Below, in pieces: positions 23,984-30,728 of a stretch of 35,797 bases of DNA. The stretch lies in NCBI GenBank assembly GCA_021801355.1, contig JAJYYB010000003.1, positions 1 to 35,797 of the forward strand, written 5' to 3'. The notes beneath the pieces are model-generated. The model had not been told where the DNA came from and searched no databases. It worked only from the letters and a program-made list of their open reading frames with translations. The stretch's first letter is position 1; every line of letters starts with the position of its first letter. Source of the DNA: Microcaldota archaeon. GTDB lineage: Archaea; Micrarchaeota; Micrarchaeia; Micrarchaeales; Micrarchaeaceae. A program made the position numbers and the translations under genes.

Positions 23984-25960
23984 CTACGTAGCGCCGACGT
24001 CAACCTTCTGCGAGAAGTTCGCCGTAATGACTGTTATGCACTGCCCTTTATTTGCGCCGCATGCAGGGCCCAATCCACCTATGTCAGCCGGATTCGCAAA
24101 TACATAACCTGCCCCGGAAACGGGCAATAGGTCTTGTTCAACGCTGCCCGATAGCTTCATCACTAAATCAACCTGCTGATACGGCCCTGCAACCTGAAGG
24201 CACTGGCACTCATCTAAATCCGTTCCTCCTGCCGATGTAGTGAGACCTACATGTCCATCCTTAAGTTCTGCTATAACCGTTGTATTACTAAATGCGATTT
24301 GACCATCTATATCAGTATATAGGCCCGCATTTGTTAGTGCTGATATTGTATCGTGGCACGTGAACTCTGTGGAAACCTTGAACGCAGCCTCGCCTAATCC
24401 TACGAGACTGGAACCTGATTCCGCGGCCGCGCCTAAACTTTCGGTCAGAACAGCGGCAACCTCGCTGCCGCACAGGAAAAAGTTCAGGCCACCCAGAGCA
24501 TCCTCAGTAGACGTGGCGGTATTATTCACAACTATAGCCGCATACGGTTGGCTCATATTTGGGAGATTAAAGACTGTTATTTTGTGCCCTGATAGAGACG
24601 TAGATAGATTGGTTACGGCGCCGCTAACCTGGGCTTGAGTAAGCATCTCATAGTAATTGCTCGCAGGAGTTAACTTTAATGTAAGCGCATAATAAAGCGG
24701 TGATGAGTCGTTAGGGCATAATGCGATGTTGCCAATGCACTGGCTCGCGCTCACCGTTATGCACGGACCTTCGCTGCCCAATGTCGGAGTAACCGGGCCG
24801 CCGCAGGTGGTTGTTGCATTCTCCGATATACTGGTCTTCGTGAAGTTTATCGTCACTACTGTTGTTCCGTCTACTTTAACTACTCCGGTCAGATTGGCAG
24901 TGTAATTCTGCGGCGCCGTCACTGTGTAGCCGTACGTGCCGTTCTGCACGTATAGATTTGATATGGAAGCGCCTGTTGTATTCTGCACCACGCCATCGAA
25001 GTCTACGCCCCACTGCAGGACCCCGCAATCCCAAGAGAACCAGCAGCCAGGCGTGGGCGGCAATCCAGTTTCGGTGAAAGTGACTTCATAGTCACCGCCG
25101 CAGCCGAAAAATATGAGGAATTTTTCGCACACCGCGGAGCCGTTCTGAGCAATTGTGGTAGTGGTCGTGAATGTGCTGCTTATGGCCGTTGTGCTGGTTG
25201 TAATCGTTGTAGTCGTGGCCTGGCTGCACGGGGCATTCGATGGAGATCCGACTGGGCCCGCCATTCCGATGAAGTTAAGTTGATATGAATCAGGTGTAGA
25301 GGCGCTCACTTGGATGTATAATGCATTCAGTGCGGATGAATTTTTAGGGTAAGTTGAATATGCCGTGCCTCCGCAGTTGGACAGACCGTAAATTTGGTAG
25401 GTGCCATATTGCAGCTGCGCGGTTATGGACCCTTGTGAAGGCCATGTTGCGTTAAGTATTTGGGTGGTAGAAGATGACGTGCCTAACGGTGTTATTATCA
25501 CTGACCAAGGTCTCTGTTGGCCCTGTGGTAACCCATGAGCTACGAAAGTGACCTGCACCGATGGCGGAACTAGGCCATTTAGAGTTTTGTTGACTGCTAC
25601 GTCATTCCCTCCTTCGCAGAACGTTTGATTGGTCAGTGTATATTCAGGGTATACAGTCGTAGGGCCTCCTACAGTGAAAGTGCCATTGCTGCCAACGAAA
25701 GACCCGCCACCATTGAGTTCGTACTGGTAAGAGCCTGCGTGGAGCAGGAACGTCGCTGATTTGTTATACGGAAACGTTGCAACTGTCGTATTGGATGCGC
25801 ACACTTTAGGCGAAAGCCTCTGCGCGCTGACCTCCCACCAGAAAGGACTCTGTTCTGCATTGGTGCACAACCCTGTGGGAATGAACGTGACAGGATAAAG
25901 CGCGCCCAATGAAGCGTTGACAGTGCATTGCACGCTCACAGCGTTATAAGCCCCCCGCAT
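23984..25960 (-). CDS. Large secreted protein with VTFxETGLP-type domains, signal peptide disconnected
   Basis: As read, 658 residues from an ATG with no Shine-Dalgarno and no signal peptide. Three related beta domains are visible: about 20-115 (Y-P-V-T-F-I-P-T-G-L-C), about 135-230 (V-Q-V-T-F-V-A-H-G-L-P) and about 290-375 (Y-E-V-T-F-T-E-T-G-L-P, Q-W-G-V-D-F-D-G, N-G-T-Y-G-Y-T-V-T-A-P-Q-N-Y-T). A Thr-rich linker, probably glycosylated, lies at about 248-272. The C-terminal 270 residues (from about 390) are a distinct region with several Cys and no TM helix. The normal N-terminus appears to lie upstream at 25974-26051, cut off by a stop codon and a frameshift, so the gene may be inactive or recently broken. 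Propeller genes follow closely in the same direction. Confidence 0.75.
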   Translation of the reverse strand: MRGAYNAVSVQCTVNASLGALYPVTFIPTGLCTNAEQSPFWWEVSAQRLSPKVCASNTTVATFPYNKSATFLLHAGSYQYELNGGGSFVGSNGTFTVGGPTTVYPEYTLTNQTFCEGGNDVAVNKTLNGLVPPSVQVTFVAHGLPQGQQRPWSVIITPLGTSSSTTQILNATWPSQGSITAQLQYGTYQIYGLSNCGGTAYSTYPKNSSALNALYIQVSASTPDSYQLNFIGMAGPVGSPSNAPCSQATTTTITTSTTAISSTFTTTTTIAQNGSAVCEKFLIFFGCGGDYEVTFTETGLPPTPGCWFSWDCGVLQWGVDFDGVVQNTTGASISNLYVQNGTYGYTVTAPQNYTANLTGVVKVDGTTVVTINFTKTSISENATTTCGGPVTPTLGSEGPCITVSASQCIGNIALCPNDSSPLYYALTLKLTPASNYYEMLTQAQVSGAVTNLSTSLSGHKITVFNLPNMSQPYAAIVVNNTATSTEDALGGLNFFLCGSEVAAVLTESLGAAAESGSSLVGLGEAAFKVSTEFTCHDTISALTNAGLYTDIDGQIAFSNTTVIAELKDGHVGLTTSAGGTDLDECQCLQVAGPYQQVDLVMKLSGSVEQDLLPVSGAGYVFANPADIGGLGPACGANKGQCITVITANFSQKVDVGAT

Positions 25961-26051
25961 AGTTCATCATGGCCTATAGCGTTAATACATAGAGTAGTAT
26001 TGCAATTGAGCGGCGGACCAGTAAACTGTGCGGCTTTGATGGGTTGCACAT
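25961..26051 (-). pseudogene. Orphaned promoter-proximal signal peptide of the 23984 gene
   Basis: On the minus strand, an ATG at 26051 opens 25 codons: M-C-N-P-S-K-P-H-S-L-L-V-R-R, then the hydrophobic S-I-A-I-L-L-Y-V-L-T-L, ending at TAG (25974-25976). This is a classic signal-peptide pattern. A TATA box (AGTATAAAG, about 26078-26086) lies about 31 nt upstream. The downstream coding frame is shifted by one relative to this start, and a run of six G (25951-25956) is a likely slip site. A TGA at 25964-25966 blocks the downstream frame, so at least two lesions separate the parts. Confidence 0.6.
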
Positions 26052-26285
26052 TTTATCGGTGCCCATATATCGAATGTCTTTATACTTTGATACCGTTGTT
26101 TATTACAATGCATGGCGCATCATACATATTTAAGAGCTTCTATGCATGATTCTTGATTTTAGGGATAGTTAACGCGGCGCTTGTTGGCGCTTGTTATAGC
26201 CGTAAGAATCGTGGTTGCGCTTAATACAGATGTATGGCTACTGCTAGACAATTCTTTTGTTGCAGATAATCAGGATTTCCAGCAG
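26052..26285. other. Intergenic region between rps2 and the surface cluster
   Basis: No gene recognised. It holds the minus-strand TATA box for the disrupted surface gene (about 26078-26086), another AT-rich CATATTTAAG element near 26120-26130, and a perfect tandem repeat of GGCGCTTGTT at 26176-26185 and 26186-26195. There is no clear oligo-T terminator after rps2. Confidence 0.45.
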
Positions 26286-26906
26286 TTACTTCGGGACCTC
26301 GATCTTTGCCTCGAAATCCTCGACCCTGTACTTGAACTCGTCGTCGGTCTTTATCGCGCCCTTAGACTTAAGTACTTCCCTCGCGAGGAGGTAGTATATG
26401 AAGGCCAGCGACTTTCTTCCCCTGTTGTTTGCTGGTATTATAAGGTCGAGGAACTTAGTCGAGTTGTCGGTGTCGCTGAGCGCTATTATTGGCATGTTTA
26501 CCTTGCTGGCCTCCTTTATGGCCTGCTTCTCGTTCCTTGAATCGCTTATCACTATGAGCCTCGGCTCCGTGAAGTCCTTCCTGTTCGGGTTTGTGAATAT
26601 TCCGGGTGTGACCCTGCCCTTTATGAACTTGGCGCCTATTATCTCTGCGAACTTATCTGCGGCCGCTATTGCGTATACCCTAGAAGCAGTGACTATTATG
26701 TCCTTCGGCTCATATCTTCCGACCATCGAGGCAGCGGTCTTTATCCTCGTGTCTATGGTCTTGAGGTCGAACAGGTACAGACCGTCCTCCCTTATCTTGT
26801 ATATGAACTTCTTCATGCCCGGGCTCTTCACCTTCGTGGCTATGTGTATTCCCGCCTCGAGGTAGGCACTCTGGGTTGCAAGAAGATTCTCATCATTTTC
26901 TGGCAT
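26286..26906 (-). CDS. rps2: 30S ribosomal protein uS2
   Basis: A small-subunit protein at the head/body junction. Recognised from Y-L-E-A-G-I-H-I-A-T-K-V-K (about 15-27), I-Y-K-I-R-E-D-G-L-Y-L-F-D-L, R-V-T-P-G-I-F-T-N-P and E-P-R-L-I-V-I-S-D-S-R, with the closing N-N-R-G-R-K-S-L-A-F-I-Y-Y-L-L-A-R-E-V-L. From the ATG at 26906 it has 206 residues, typical for archaea. CAGGTG lies 7 nt before this ATG, directly at the 3' end of tRNA-Pro; the longer ORF from 26963 would run through the tRNA and is rejected. It is the last gene of the rpoD operon. Confidence 0.96.
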   Translation of the reverse strand: MPENDENLLATQSAYLEAGIHIATKVKSPGMKKFIYKIREDGLYLFDLKTIDTRIKTAASMVGRYEPKDIIVTASRVYAIAAADKFAEIIGAKFIKGRVTPGIFTNPNRKDFTEPRLIVISDSRNEKQAIKEASKVNMPIIALSDTDNSTKFLDLIIPANNRGRKSLAFIYYLLAREVLKSKGAIKTDDEFKYRVEDFEAKIEVPK

Positions 26907-26918
26907 ATTAAACACCTG

Positions 26919-27025
26919 TGGGGCCGCCGAGATTTTCAATTTCTTTTTGAATTCCCGAGGCATTGTAGCCTACTCGGGTCGCCACCACCCCAAGGTGGAA
27001 GCCTACCAAGCTAGCAGACGGCCCC
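26919..27025 (-). tRNA. tRNA-Pro(GGG) with about 34 extra nt in the T arm
   Basis: Acceptor strands GGGGCCG (27025-27019) and CGGCCCC (26926-26920) pair perfectly, with A73 at 26919. The D arm reads GCT-AGCTTGGTA-GGC with the usual A14, G18G19 and A21; position 10 against 25 is a U-U mismatch. The anticodon arm is CCACC-TTGGGGT-GGTGG, anticodon GGG. A four-nt variable loop precedes the T stem CCGAG (26977-26973) and CTCGG (26931-26927). Between these stem strands lie 41 nt instead of 7. Removing 34 nt gives a 73-nt tRNA. CCCG-AGT-AGGC...GCCT-CGGG at the 5' side resembles half of a bulge-helix-bulge and would place a cut right after G53. The 3' junction is unresolved: a single 34-nt excision leaves no C56. 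Confidence 0.8.
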
Positions 27026-27053
27026 TGCACTTTATTTATCATCATACTATTAA

Positions 27054-27254
27054 TTACTTCCTCCCGAAGTTTATGAATTCGTCTATGAGCTCGACGTTGC
27101 TTATGAACATTCGCCTGCAGCAGTACCTCTTCACCTCCATCGAGTCCAGCACCTTGCCCGGCTCCTCGTGCTCCTTGTTTACCTTCTTGTCGTATTCCTC
27201 CCACTTGTCGGCTACCACTGCGCCGCAGGTAAAACATCTAACAGGCATCATCAT
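27054..27254 (-). CDS. rpoN: RNA polymerase subunit N (Rpb10 homologue)
   Basis: A 66-residue zinc-binding assembly subunit of archaeal RNA polymerase. The zinc site is visible as P-V-R-C-F-T-C-G (C7, C10) and R-Y-C-C-R-R-M-F (C45, C46), the diagnostic C-x2-C...C-C pattern. Length matches the family. Three ATGs in a row open the gene, and GGTG lies shortly upstream, so 27254 or 27248 may be used. It follows rps9 by 12 bp. In most archaea rpoK and enolase come next; here tRNA-Pro and rps2 follow directly. Confidence 0.95.
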   Translation of the reverse strand: MMMPVRCFTCGAVVADKWEEYDKKVNKEHEEPGKVLDSMEVKRYCCRRMFISNVELIDEFINFGRK

Positions 27255-27266
27255 ATTTACGCACCA

Positions 27267-27809
27267 TCATCTGTAAGACTTCTGGAACCTGGCCCTCGCC
27301 TTCGGTCCCTTGAACTTCTTCGGCTCGACCCTCCTCGTGTCATCGACAAGCATCGACCTGTCATACCTCAAGTATTCCTTCCTTATCGAATCCGTATCGG
27401 CGAATGCCACCATTGCCTTCGCTATCGCGCCGCGCGCAGCCTGGACCTGGGAGCTTGCTCCGCCTCCCGTTACCGTAACGTCTATCGAAAGCCTTGACGC
27501 GAGCTCCTTAGTTATGCTCGAGAGGTTCACGGGCTCCAGTATCGCGCTGCGGAACTCCTTCGGCTCTATGGTGTTGACGTCCATTCTGTTTATCCTTATG
27601 ACTCCTGAGCCGGACTTTATCGCGGCCCTTGCTACCGCCTCCTTCCTCTTGCTCTTGAGCACCAGTACCTTCTCGTGCTTTTTCACGGACTTCTTTGCCT
27701 TCGGCGCTCGCTTCTTCTGCGCTGGCGCTGCCGCCGGCGCCTCCTGGGCCTGCTGCTGCGAAGGTTGCTGTGCTTGGGCGGATTTATCTTCGGGCATAGT
27801 GAAAACCAT
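27267..27809 (-). CDS. rps9: 30S ribosomal protein uS9
   Basis: A small-subunit protein whose C-terminal tail reaches the P-site tRNA. The core (about 45-180) shows R-K-E-A-V-A-R-A-A-I-K-S-G-S-G, V-T-G-G-G-A-S-S-Q-V-Q-A-A-R-G-A-I-A-K-A, and the basic end F-K-G-P-K-A-R-A-R-F-Q-K-S-Y-R. An unusual 45-residue N-terminal extension rich in Gln, Ala and Lys precedes it. The start may be the ATG at 27809 or the in-frame ATG at 27797. It lies 9 bp after rpl13 in the rpoD operon. Confidence 0.95.
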   Translation of the reverse strand: MVFTMPEDKSAQAQQPSQQQAQEAPAAAPAQKKRAPKAKKSVKKHEKVLVLKSKRKEAVARAAIKSGSGVIRINRMDVNTIEPKEFRSAILEPVNLSSITKELASRLSIDVTVTGGGASSQVQAARGAIAKAMVAFADTDSIRKEYLRYDRSMLVDDTRRVEPKKFKGPKARARFQKSYR

Positions 27810-27818
27810 TCATCTGAG

Positions 27819-28283
27819 TTATCTGTTGTAATCGTAACCGAGCAGCTCCGAAAGCTCCCCTATGGTCATGTGGCTAACATAAAGCTTGTTCGGATCCTTG
27901 CTCTCCATTGCGGATATCTTGGCGCTCGCGAAGGCTGGCGGCTTACCCATGAATACGCGGAGGTTCCTGTAAGCAGTCTTGCCGTGGGGCTTGTTGTACG
28001 GCAGCATGCCCCTTATTATGCGCTTGACCAGCATGTCGGGCCTCCTCGGCCAGTACGGCGAGTGTTCCGGGTTCTCCTTCTCCATGAGATTAAGCCTGGT
28101 CTTGTACTTCTCGACTATGAAGTTCCTGTTGCCGCTTATGACCGCCTTGTCCGCGTTTATTATGGCGATCTTCTTGCCTAGCAGCAGGCGCTTAGCGACT
28201 ACGCTGGAGAGCCTCCCGAGTATCTTGTTCTCGGCGTCGAAAATCTCGTACTCCTTGATGTTAAATTCTGCCATTTCAAGCAT
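27819..28283 (-). CDS. rpl13: 50S ribosomal protein uL13
   Basis: A large-subunit assembly protein. Diagnostic segments are F-D-A-E-N-K-I-L-G-R-L-S-S-V-V-A-K-R-L-L, I-N-A-D-K-A-V-I-S-G-N, the P-Y-W-P-R-R-P-D-M-L-V-K-R-I-I-R-G-M-L-P and the L-R-V-F-M-G-K-P-P ending region. The ATG at 28283 overlaps the rpl18e stop (TGATG), giving translational coupling; an ATG three codons in (28274) is an alternative. The product is 154 or 151 residues, normal for archaea. The upstream ORF extension lies within rpl18e and is rejected. Confidence 0.95.
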   Translation of the reverse strand: MLEMAEFNIKEYEIFDAENKILGRLSSVVAKRLLLGKKIAIINADKAVISGNRNFIVEKYKTRLNLMEKENPEHSPYWPRRPDMLVKRIIRGMLPYNKPHGKTAYRNLRVFMGKPPAFASAKISAMESKDPNKLYVSHMTIGELSELLGYDYNR

Positions 28284-28633
28284 CAAATTATCAGGTTTAC
28301 CCTGTTCATCTTCACCATTTCCTTTATGCCGACCATGTTGCACTTCGCGTCCGTCAGCGCCTTCCTCGCCGCGCCGGAGTATGACACTGCCGCGATGTTT
28401 ATCTTGTGGTCCATAGAGCCTACAGACAGCACCTTGCCTGGCACTATTACGTTGTCACCGTCCTTCGTCAGTTTGTTTATCTTGTAAAGATTCACGGATG
28501 CGCGTATCCTAGATGGTATGGCCAGCTCGTAGTGCACCTTCTCCCAGAGCGCGCCGTAGTGCTGGCCCTTCGACGCCTGCTCAAGCACGTCCAGCCACTC
28601 CTTCACATCCTTGTTCTCAACGTTTATACGCAT
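28283..28633 (-). CDS. rpl18e: 50S ribosomal protein eL18
   Basis: A large-subunit protein shared with eukaryotes. It is recognised from W-L-D-V-L-E-Q-A-S-K, the N-L-Y-K-I-N-K-L-T-K-D-G-D-N-V-I-V-P-G-K-V-L-S-V-G segment and A-A-V-S-Y-S-G-A-A-R-K-A-L. From the ATG at 28633 it has 116 residues. A GGTGA Shine-Dalgarno (28638-28642) begins two nucleotides after the tRNA-Leu discriminator base, so the mRNA starts at the tRNA processing site. The longer ORF from 28669 would start inside the tRNA and is rejected. Its stop overlaps the rpl13 start. Confidence 0.95.
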   Translation of the reverse strand: MRINVENKDVKEWLDVLEQASKGQHYGALWEKVHYELAIPSRIRASVNLYKINKLTKDGDNVIVPGKVLSVGSMDHKINIAAVSYSGAARKALTDAKCNMVGIKEMVKMNRVNLII

Positions 28634-28644
28634 TAAATCACCAA

Positions 28645-28731
28645 TGCAGGGGGTGAGATTTGAACTCACGCAAGCTCTAAAGCTACTGACCCCTCAAGCC
28701 AGCGCATTTGGCCAAGCTCTGCCACCCCTGC
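28645..28731 (-). tRNA. tRNA-Leu(GAG)
   Basis: Acceptor strands GCAGGGG (28731-28725) and CCCCTGC (28652-28646) pair fully, with A73 at 28645. The anticodon arm is CTGGC-TTGAGGG-GTCAG with anticodon GAG. A long variable arm (class II tRNA) follows, then the T arm GTGAG-TTCAAAT-CTCAC. No intron and no encoded CCA. It sits 7 nt after rpoD and 11 nt before rpl18e inside the operon, as reported for the corresponding haloarchaeal operon. Confidence 0.95.
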
Positions 28732-28738
28732 ACAATTA

Positions 28739-29314
28739 TCAAAGCTTCTTTACCTCCTTGCTCACGTCCTTTATTTCCTCTCTTATTACTTCAAAAGCCT
28801 TATTAATAATTTCTTTGGGTGGCATTTGACCAAAAGACTCAACGTAAAAGTTGTAAGTGCCCTGTTCAGGGCTGTCGTAAGTGACCATTCCTGGCTGGAA
28901 CTTAGCGTGCTTCAGGCCCGTACCCATCACCGCCTTGCACTCCAGCCTGAGCCTCTGCTCCGCTGCTAGCTTTATTATCGGTATGTTGCCGTTCGCGATC
29001 TTGACCTCCTTGTCCGCGCTCTCTAGCTCCTTCGAATATACAACCTTCGGGCCGACCGCCTCGAGCGTGAAGAGGACCTCGTCCTTCTCGTCGTAGCCCT
29101 TGTTTGGCGTGAGTATAGGTATCAGGCCCAGCCTGTGCGCTATGTACTCGTCGAACATGGCGCCAGTGTTCTCGTAGAATGTGGCCCTATCTATGGCGAA
29201 CGCCTTGACGTTGTTTATCGCGATCCTCCTCAGCGTATTCGCATGCCAGTTGGTGGCCCCGGTAAGCTTGAACCTCAGGACCTTATCGTTGCTCTCGACA
29301 ACATCGATTTTCAT
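28739..29314 (-). CDS. rpoD: RNA polymerase subunit D (Rpb3/alpha-like)
   Basis: The assembly-platform subunit of archaeal RNA polymerase, pairing with RpoL. It shows W-H-A-N-T-L-R-R-I-A-I-N-N-V-K-A-F-A-I-D (about 23-42), the E-Y-I-A-H-R-L-G-L-I-P-I (about 56-67) and the insert domain G-M-V-T-Y-D-S-P-E-Q. At 191 residues it lacks the ferredoxin-like Fe-S insertion found in the longer archaeal forms (about 260). It is the first gene of the operon in this window. A minus-strand TATA TAATAAATAT at about 29357-29367 would give a leader of about 20 nt. In many archaea rps13, rps4 and rps11 precede it; here the upstream region is a promoter instead. Confidence 0.94.
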   Translation of the reverse strand: MKIDVVESNDKVLRFKLTGATNWHANTLRRIAINNVKAFAIDRATFYENTGAMFDEYIAHRLGLIPILTPNKGYDEKDEVLFTLEAVGPKVVYSKELESADKEVKIANGNIPIIKLAAEQRLRLECKAVMGTGLKHAKFQPGMVTYDSPEQGTYNFYVESFGQMPPKEIINKAFEVIREEIKDVSKEVKKL

Positions 29315-29484
29315 GGATACACGCTGTTACAACACAATTACAAAAGCACCGCTTGGATATTTATTATTGATTTGTCATATTATCTCAGTCACTGCAGCAA
29401 TAGGCACCAACTGATGACAGAAACATGCGGGCTGCATATTTATATGACGGCAACATTTAAATAGATATTTATCGCGGTGGGAGA
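29315..29484. promoter_or_regulatory. Divergent promoter region of the rpoD operon and the 29485 gene
   Basis: The minus strand has TAATAAATAT at about 29357-29367 for rpoD. The plus strand has a TATTTATATG element at about 29436-29445 and TTTAAATAG at about 29456-29464, followed by GGTGGGAG (29476-29483) just before the TTG start at 29485. No ORF or RNA gene is recognised in the 170 bp. Confidence 0.5.
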
Positions 29485-30132
29485 TTGAGCTTCGAAACTA
29501 ATCTTGAGACTAAAATGAGGGAGCCTGGATTCAACTCTAAGGCTTATGTGCTCACCTTCAAGGACTTCCTTGCAGTCACTAGGAACAACATATCCAAGGA
29601 GAAGCTTGACAGGTACGGTGCATCCTACTACAACAGAGTAGGGGAGGCGCATTCGACGGCTTACACAAGCGACTTGGCTGTCAGGTACATAGCCCAGACT
29701 GAAGTGACGAACGACATTGTAATGAGCGTTTACGAGGTCAGCACTCTGTCGCTTTTCGTTGCGAGGTTTTCCGCTTGGAGCAAAGATGTGGAGCAGCAGT
29801 TCTCCAGTTTCATGGGCAAATTCAATGATCCGAAAAATAGGCACTTCGAAGCTCGCATAGCCGGCATGCAGAACGGCCAGGCTTATGAAGGCCTGAGTGA
29901 TATAGTGAGATTCGTGAAAGCCAACAAACTACCGCTAATGGAGATCGACCTCTTCGGCAGCAACATAAGGCATGTGGCTTTCGATGCGAAGACTGGAATG
30001 AGCTACAATATACTGCTGGAGAACAGGCTTTACAAGCCCGGAGAGCTGGCTAACAAGGCCATGGTGCAGCAGCAAGCGGTACAGCCCCAGGCTGCGCGGC
30101 AGGATGCCATGCAGGCTACCGCTCAGCATTGA
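29485..30132 (+). CDS. Conserved-looking soluble protein, function unknown
   Basis: I do not recognise the family. The 215-residue product has no signal peptide or TM helix. Residues 1-175 are an alpha/beta mixture with balanced charge: K-A-Y-V-L-T-F-K-D-F-L-A-V-T-R, V-S-T-L-S-L-F-V-A-R-F-S-A-W-S-K-D-V-E-Q-Q-F-S-S-F-M and L-P-L-M-E-I-D-L-F-G-S-N-I-R-H-V-A-F-D. A low-complexity Gln/Ala tail follows (about 190-215). A TTG start with GGTGGGAG just upstream and its own TATA boxes support expression. It is divergent from the rpoD operon, and its 3' end overlaps the convergent RNA-ligase gene by 17 bp. No enzyme motif is evident. Confidence 0.75.
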   Translation: MSFETNLETKMREPGFNSKAYVLTFKDFLAVTRNNISKEKLDRYGASYYNRVGEAHSTAYTSDLAVRYIAQTEVTNDIVMSVYEVSTLSLFVARFSAWSKDVEQQFSSFMGKFNDPKNRHFEARIAGMQNGQAYEGLSDIVRFVKANKLPLMEIDLFGSNIRHVAFDAKTGMSYNILLENRLYKPGELANKAMVQQQAVQPQAARQDAMQATAQH

Positions 30133-30691
30133 AAGTTTCCACGTCTGAATAAATCGGGCCTTCACCCGTCAGCGCGCTGCTTTTGAGCACAAATGAGGAA
30201 ACCCTGAATGTTCCGAGTTCCGTGTTCTTGTTTTTATCCAAGAATGCACCAAGGTTTTGGGCCGAATCGGTATCAAGCCGCCTTATCCTGGCTATGGTTG
30301 CATGCGCGGAAAACCCACCTTTATCCATACCACTTATGGGAATATCGCCCAGAGCTGCAATTATCTTACCGCGCAATGAGCCTAGCTCATCCTTGCCCCC
30401 TGCAACTCTGCAGAATACCACGCCCGGTTTGGTCTTGGAGAACGTGTCGAAACCGATCAGACGCACATCAAATCCGTTAAATCTCACGAGCTTTAGTTTT
30501 GATCTTATTGATGCTATACTGTCGTTCGCAACATCTCCAAGGAACAGGAGCGTAAGATGGATGTTATTGGACTGCACAAACGCTATTCCATGCGCGCTGA
30601 ATCCTTTACTTGCCTCTGCTATGAGCACCTTGGCGCTTTCTGGGATCTCGACCGCGCAGAATAGTCGCTGCGATCCGGATTTTGATTGCAT
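30116..30691 (-). CDS. thpR: 2'-5' RNA ligase family protein (RNA 2',3'-cyclic phosphodiesterase)
   Basis: A two-lobed 2H phosphoesterase of 191 residues. The twin catalytic motifs are H-L-T-L (about 45-48, N-I-H-L-T-L-L-F-L-G) and H-A-T-I (about 130-133, S-A-H-A-T-I-A-R). R-L-F-C-A-V-E-I-P at the start and F-V-L-K-S-S at the end are typical. Family members hydrolyse 2',3'-cyclic phosphate at RNA ends and in vitro join tRNA half molecules with 2'-5' bonds, so a role in RNA-end or tRNA-splicing metabolism is plausible. The ATG at 30691 has AGGTG 7 nt upstream, preferred over an in-frame GTG at 30700. The 3' end overlaps the opposite-strand gene by 17 bp. Confidence 0.92.
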   Translation of the reverse strand: MQSKSGSQRLFCAVEIPESAKVLIAEASKGFSAHGIAFVQSNNIHLTLLFLGDVANDSIASIRSKLKLVRFNGFDVRLIGFDTFSKTKPGVVFCRVAGGKDELGSLRGKIIAALGDIPISGMDKGGFSAHATIARIRRLDTDSAQNLGAFLDKNKNTELGTFRVSSFVLKSSALTGEGPIYSDVETFNAER

Positions 30692-30728
30692 CGGAAACAC
30701 CTGATCGGGGCTTGCTTTGTAAGTCCGT

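Noticed and set aside
26904-26963. Longer start for rps2 at 26963
   Set aside because: The extension runs through the tRNA-Pro gene; the ATG at 26906 has a proper Shine-Dalgarno.
28634-28669. Longer start for rpl18e at 28669
   Set aside because: The first codons would lie inside tRNA-Leu; the ATG at 28633 is preceded by GGTGA.
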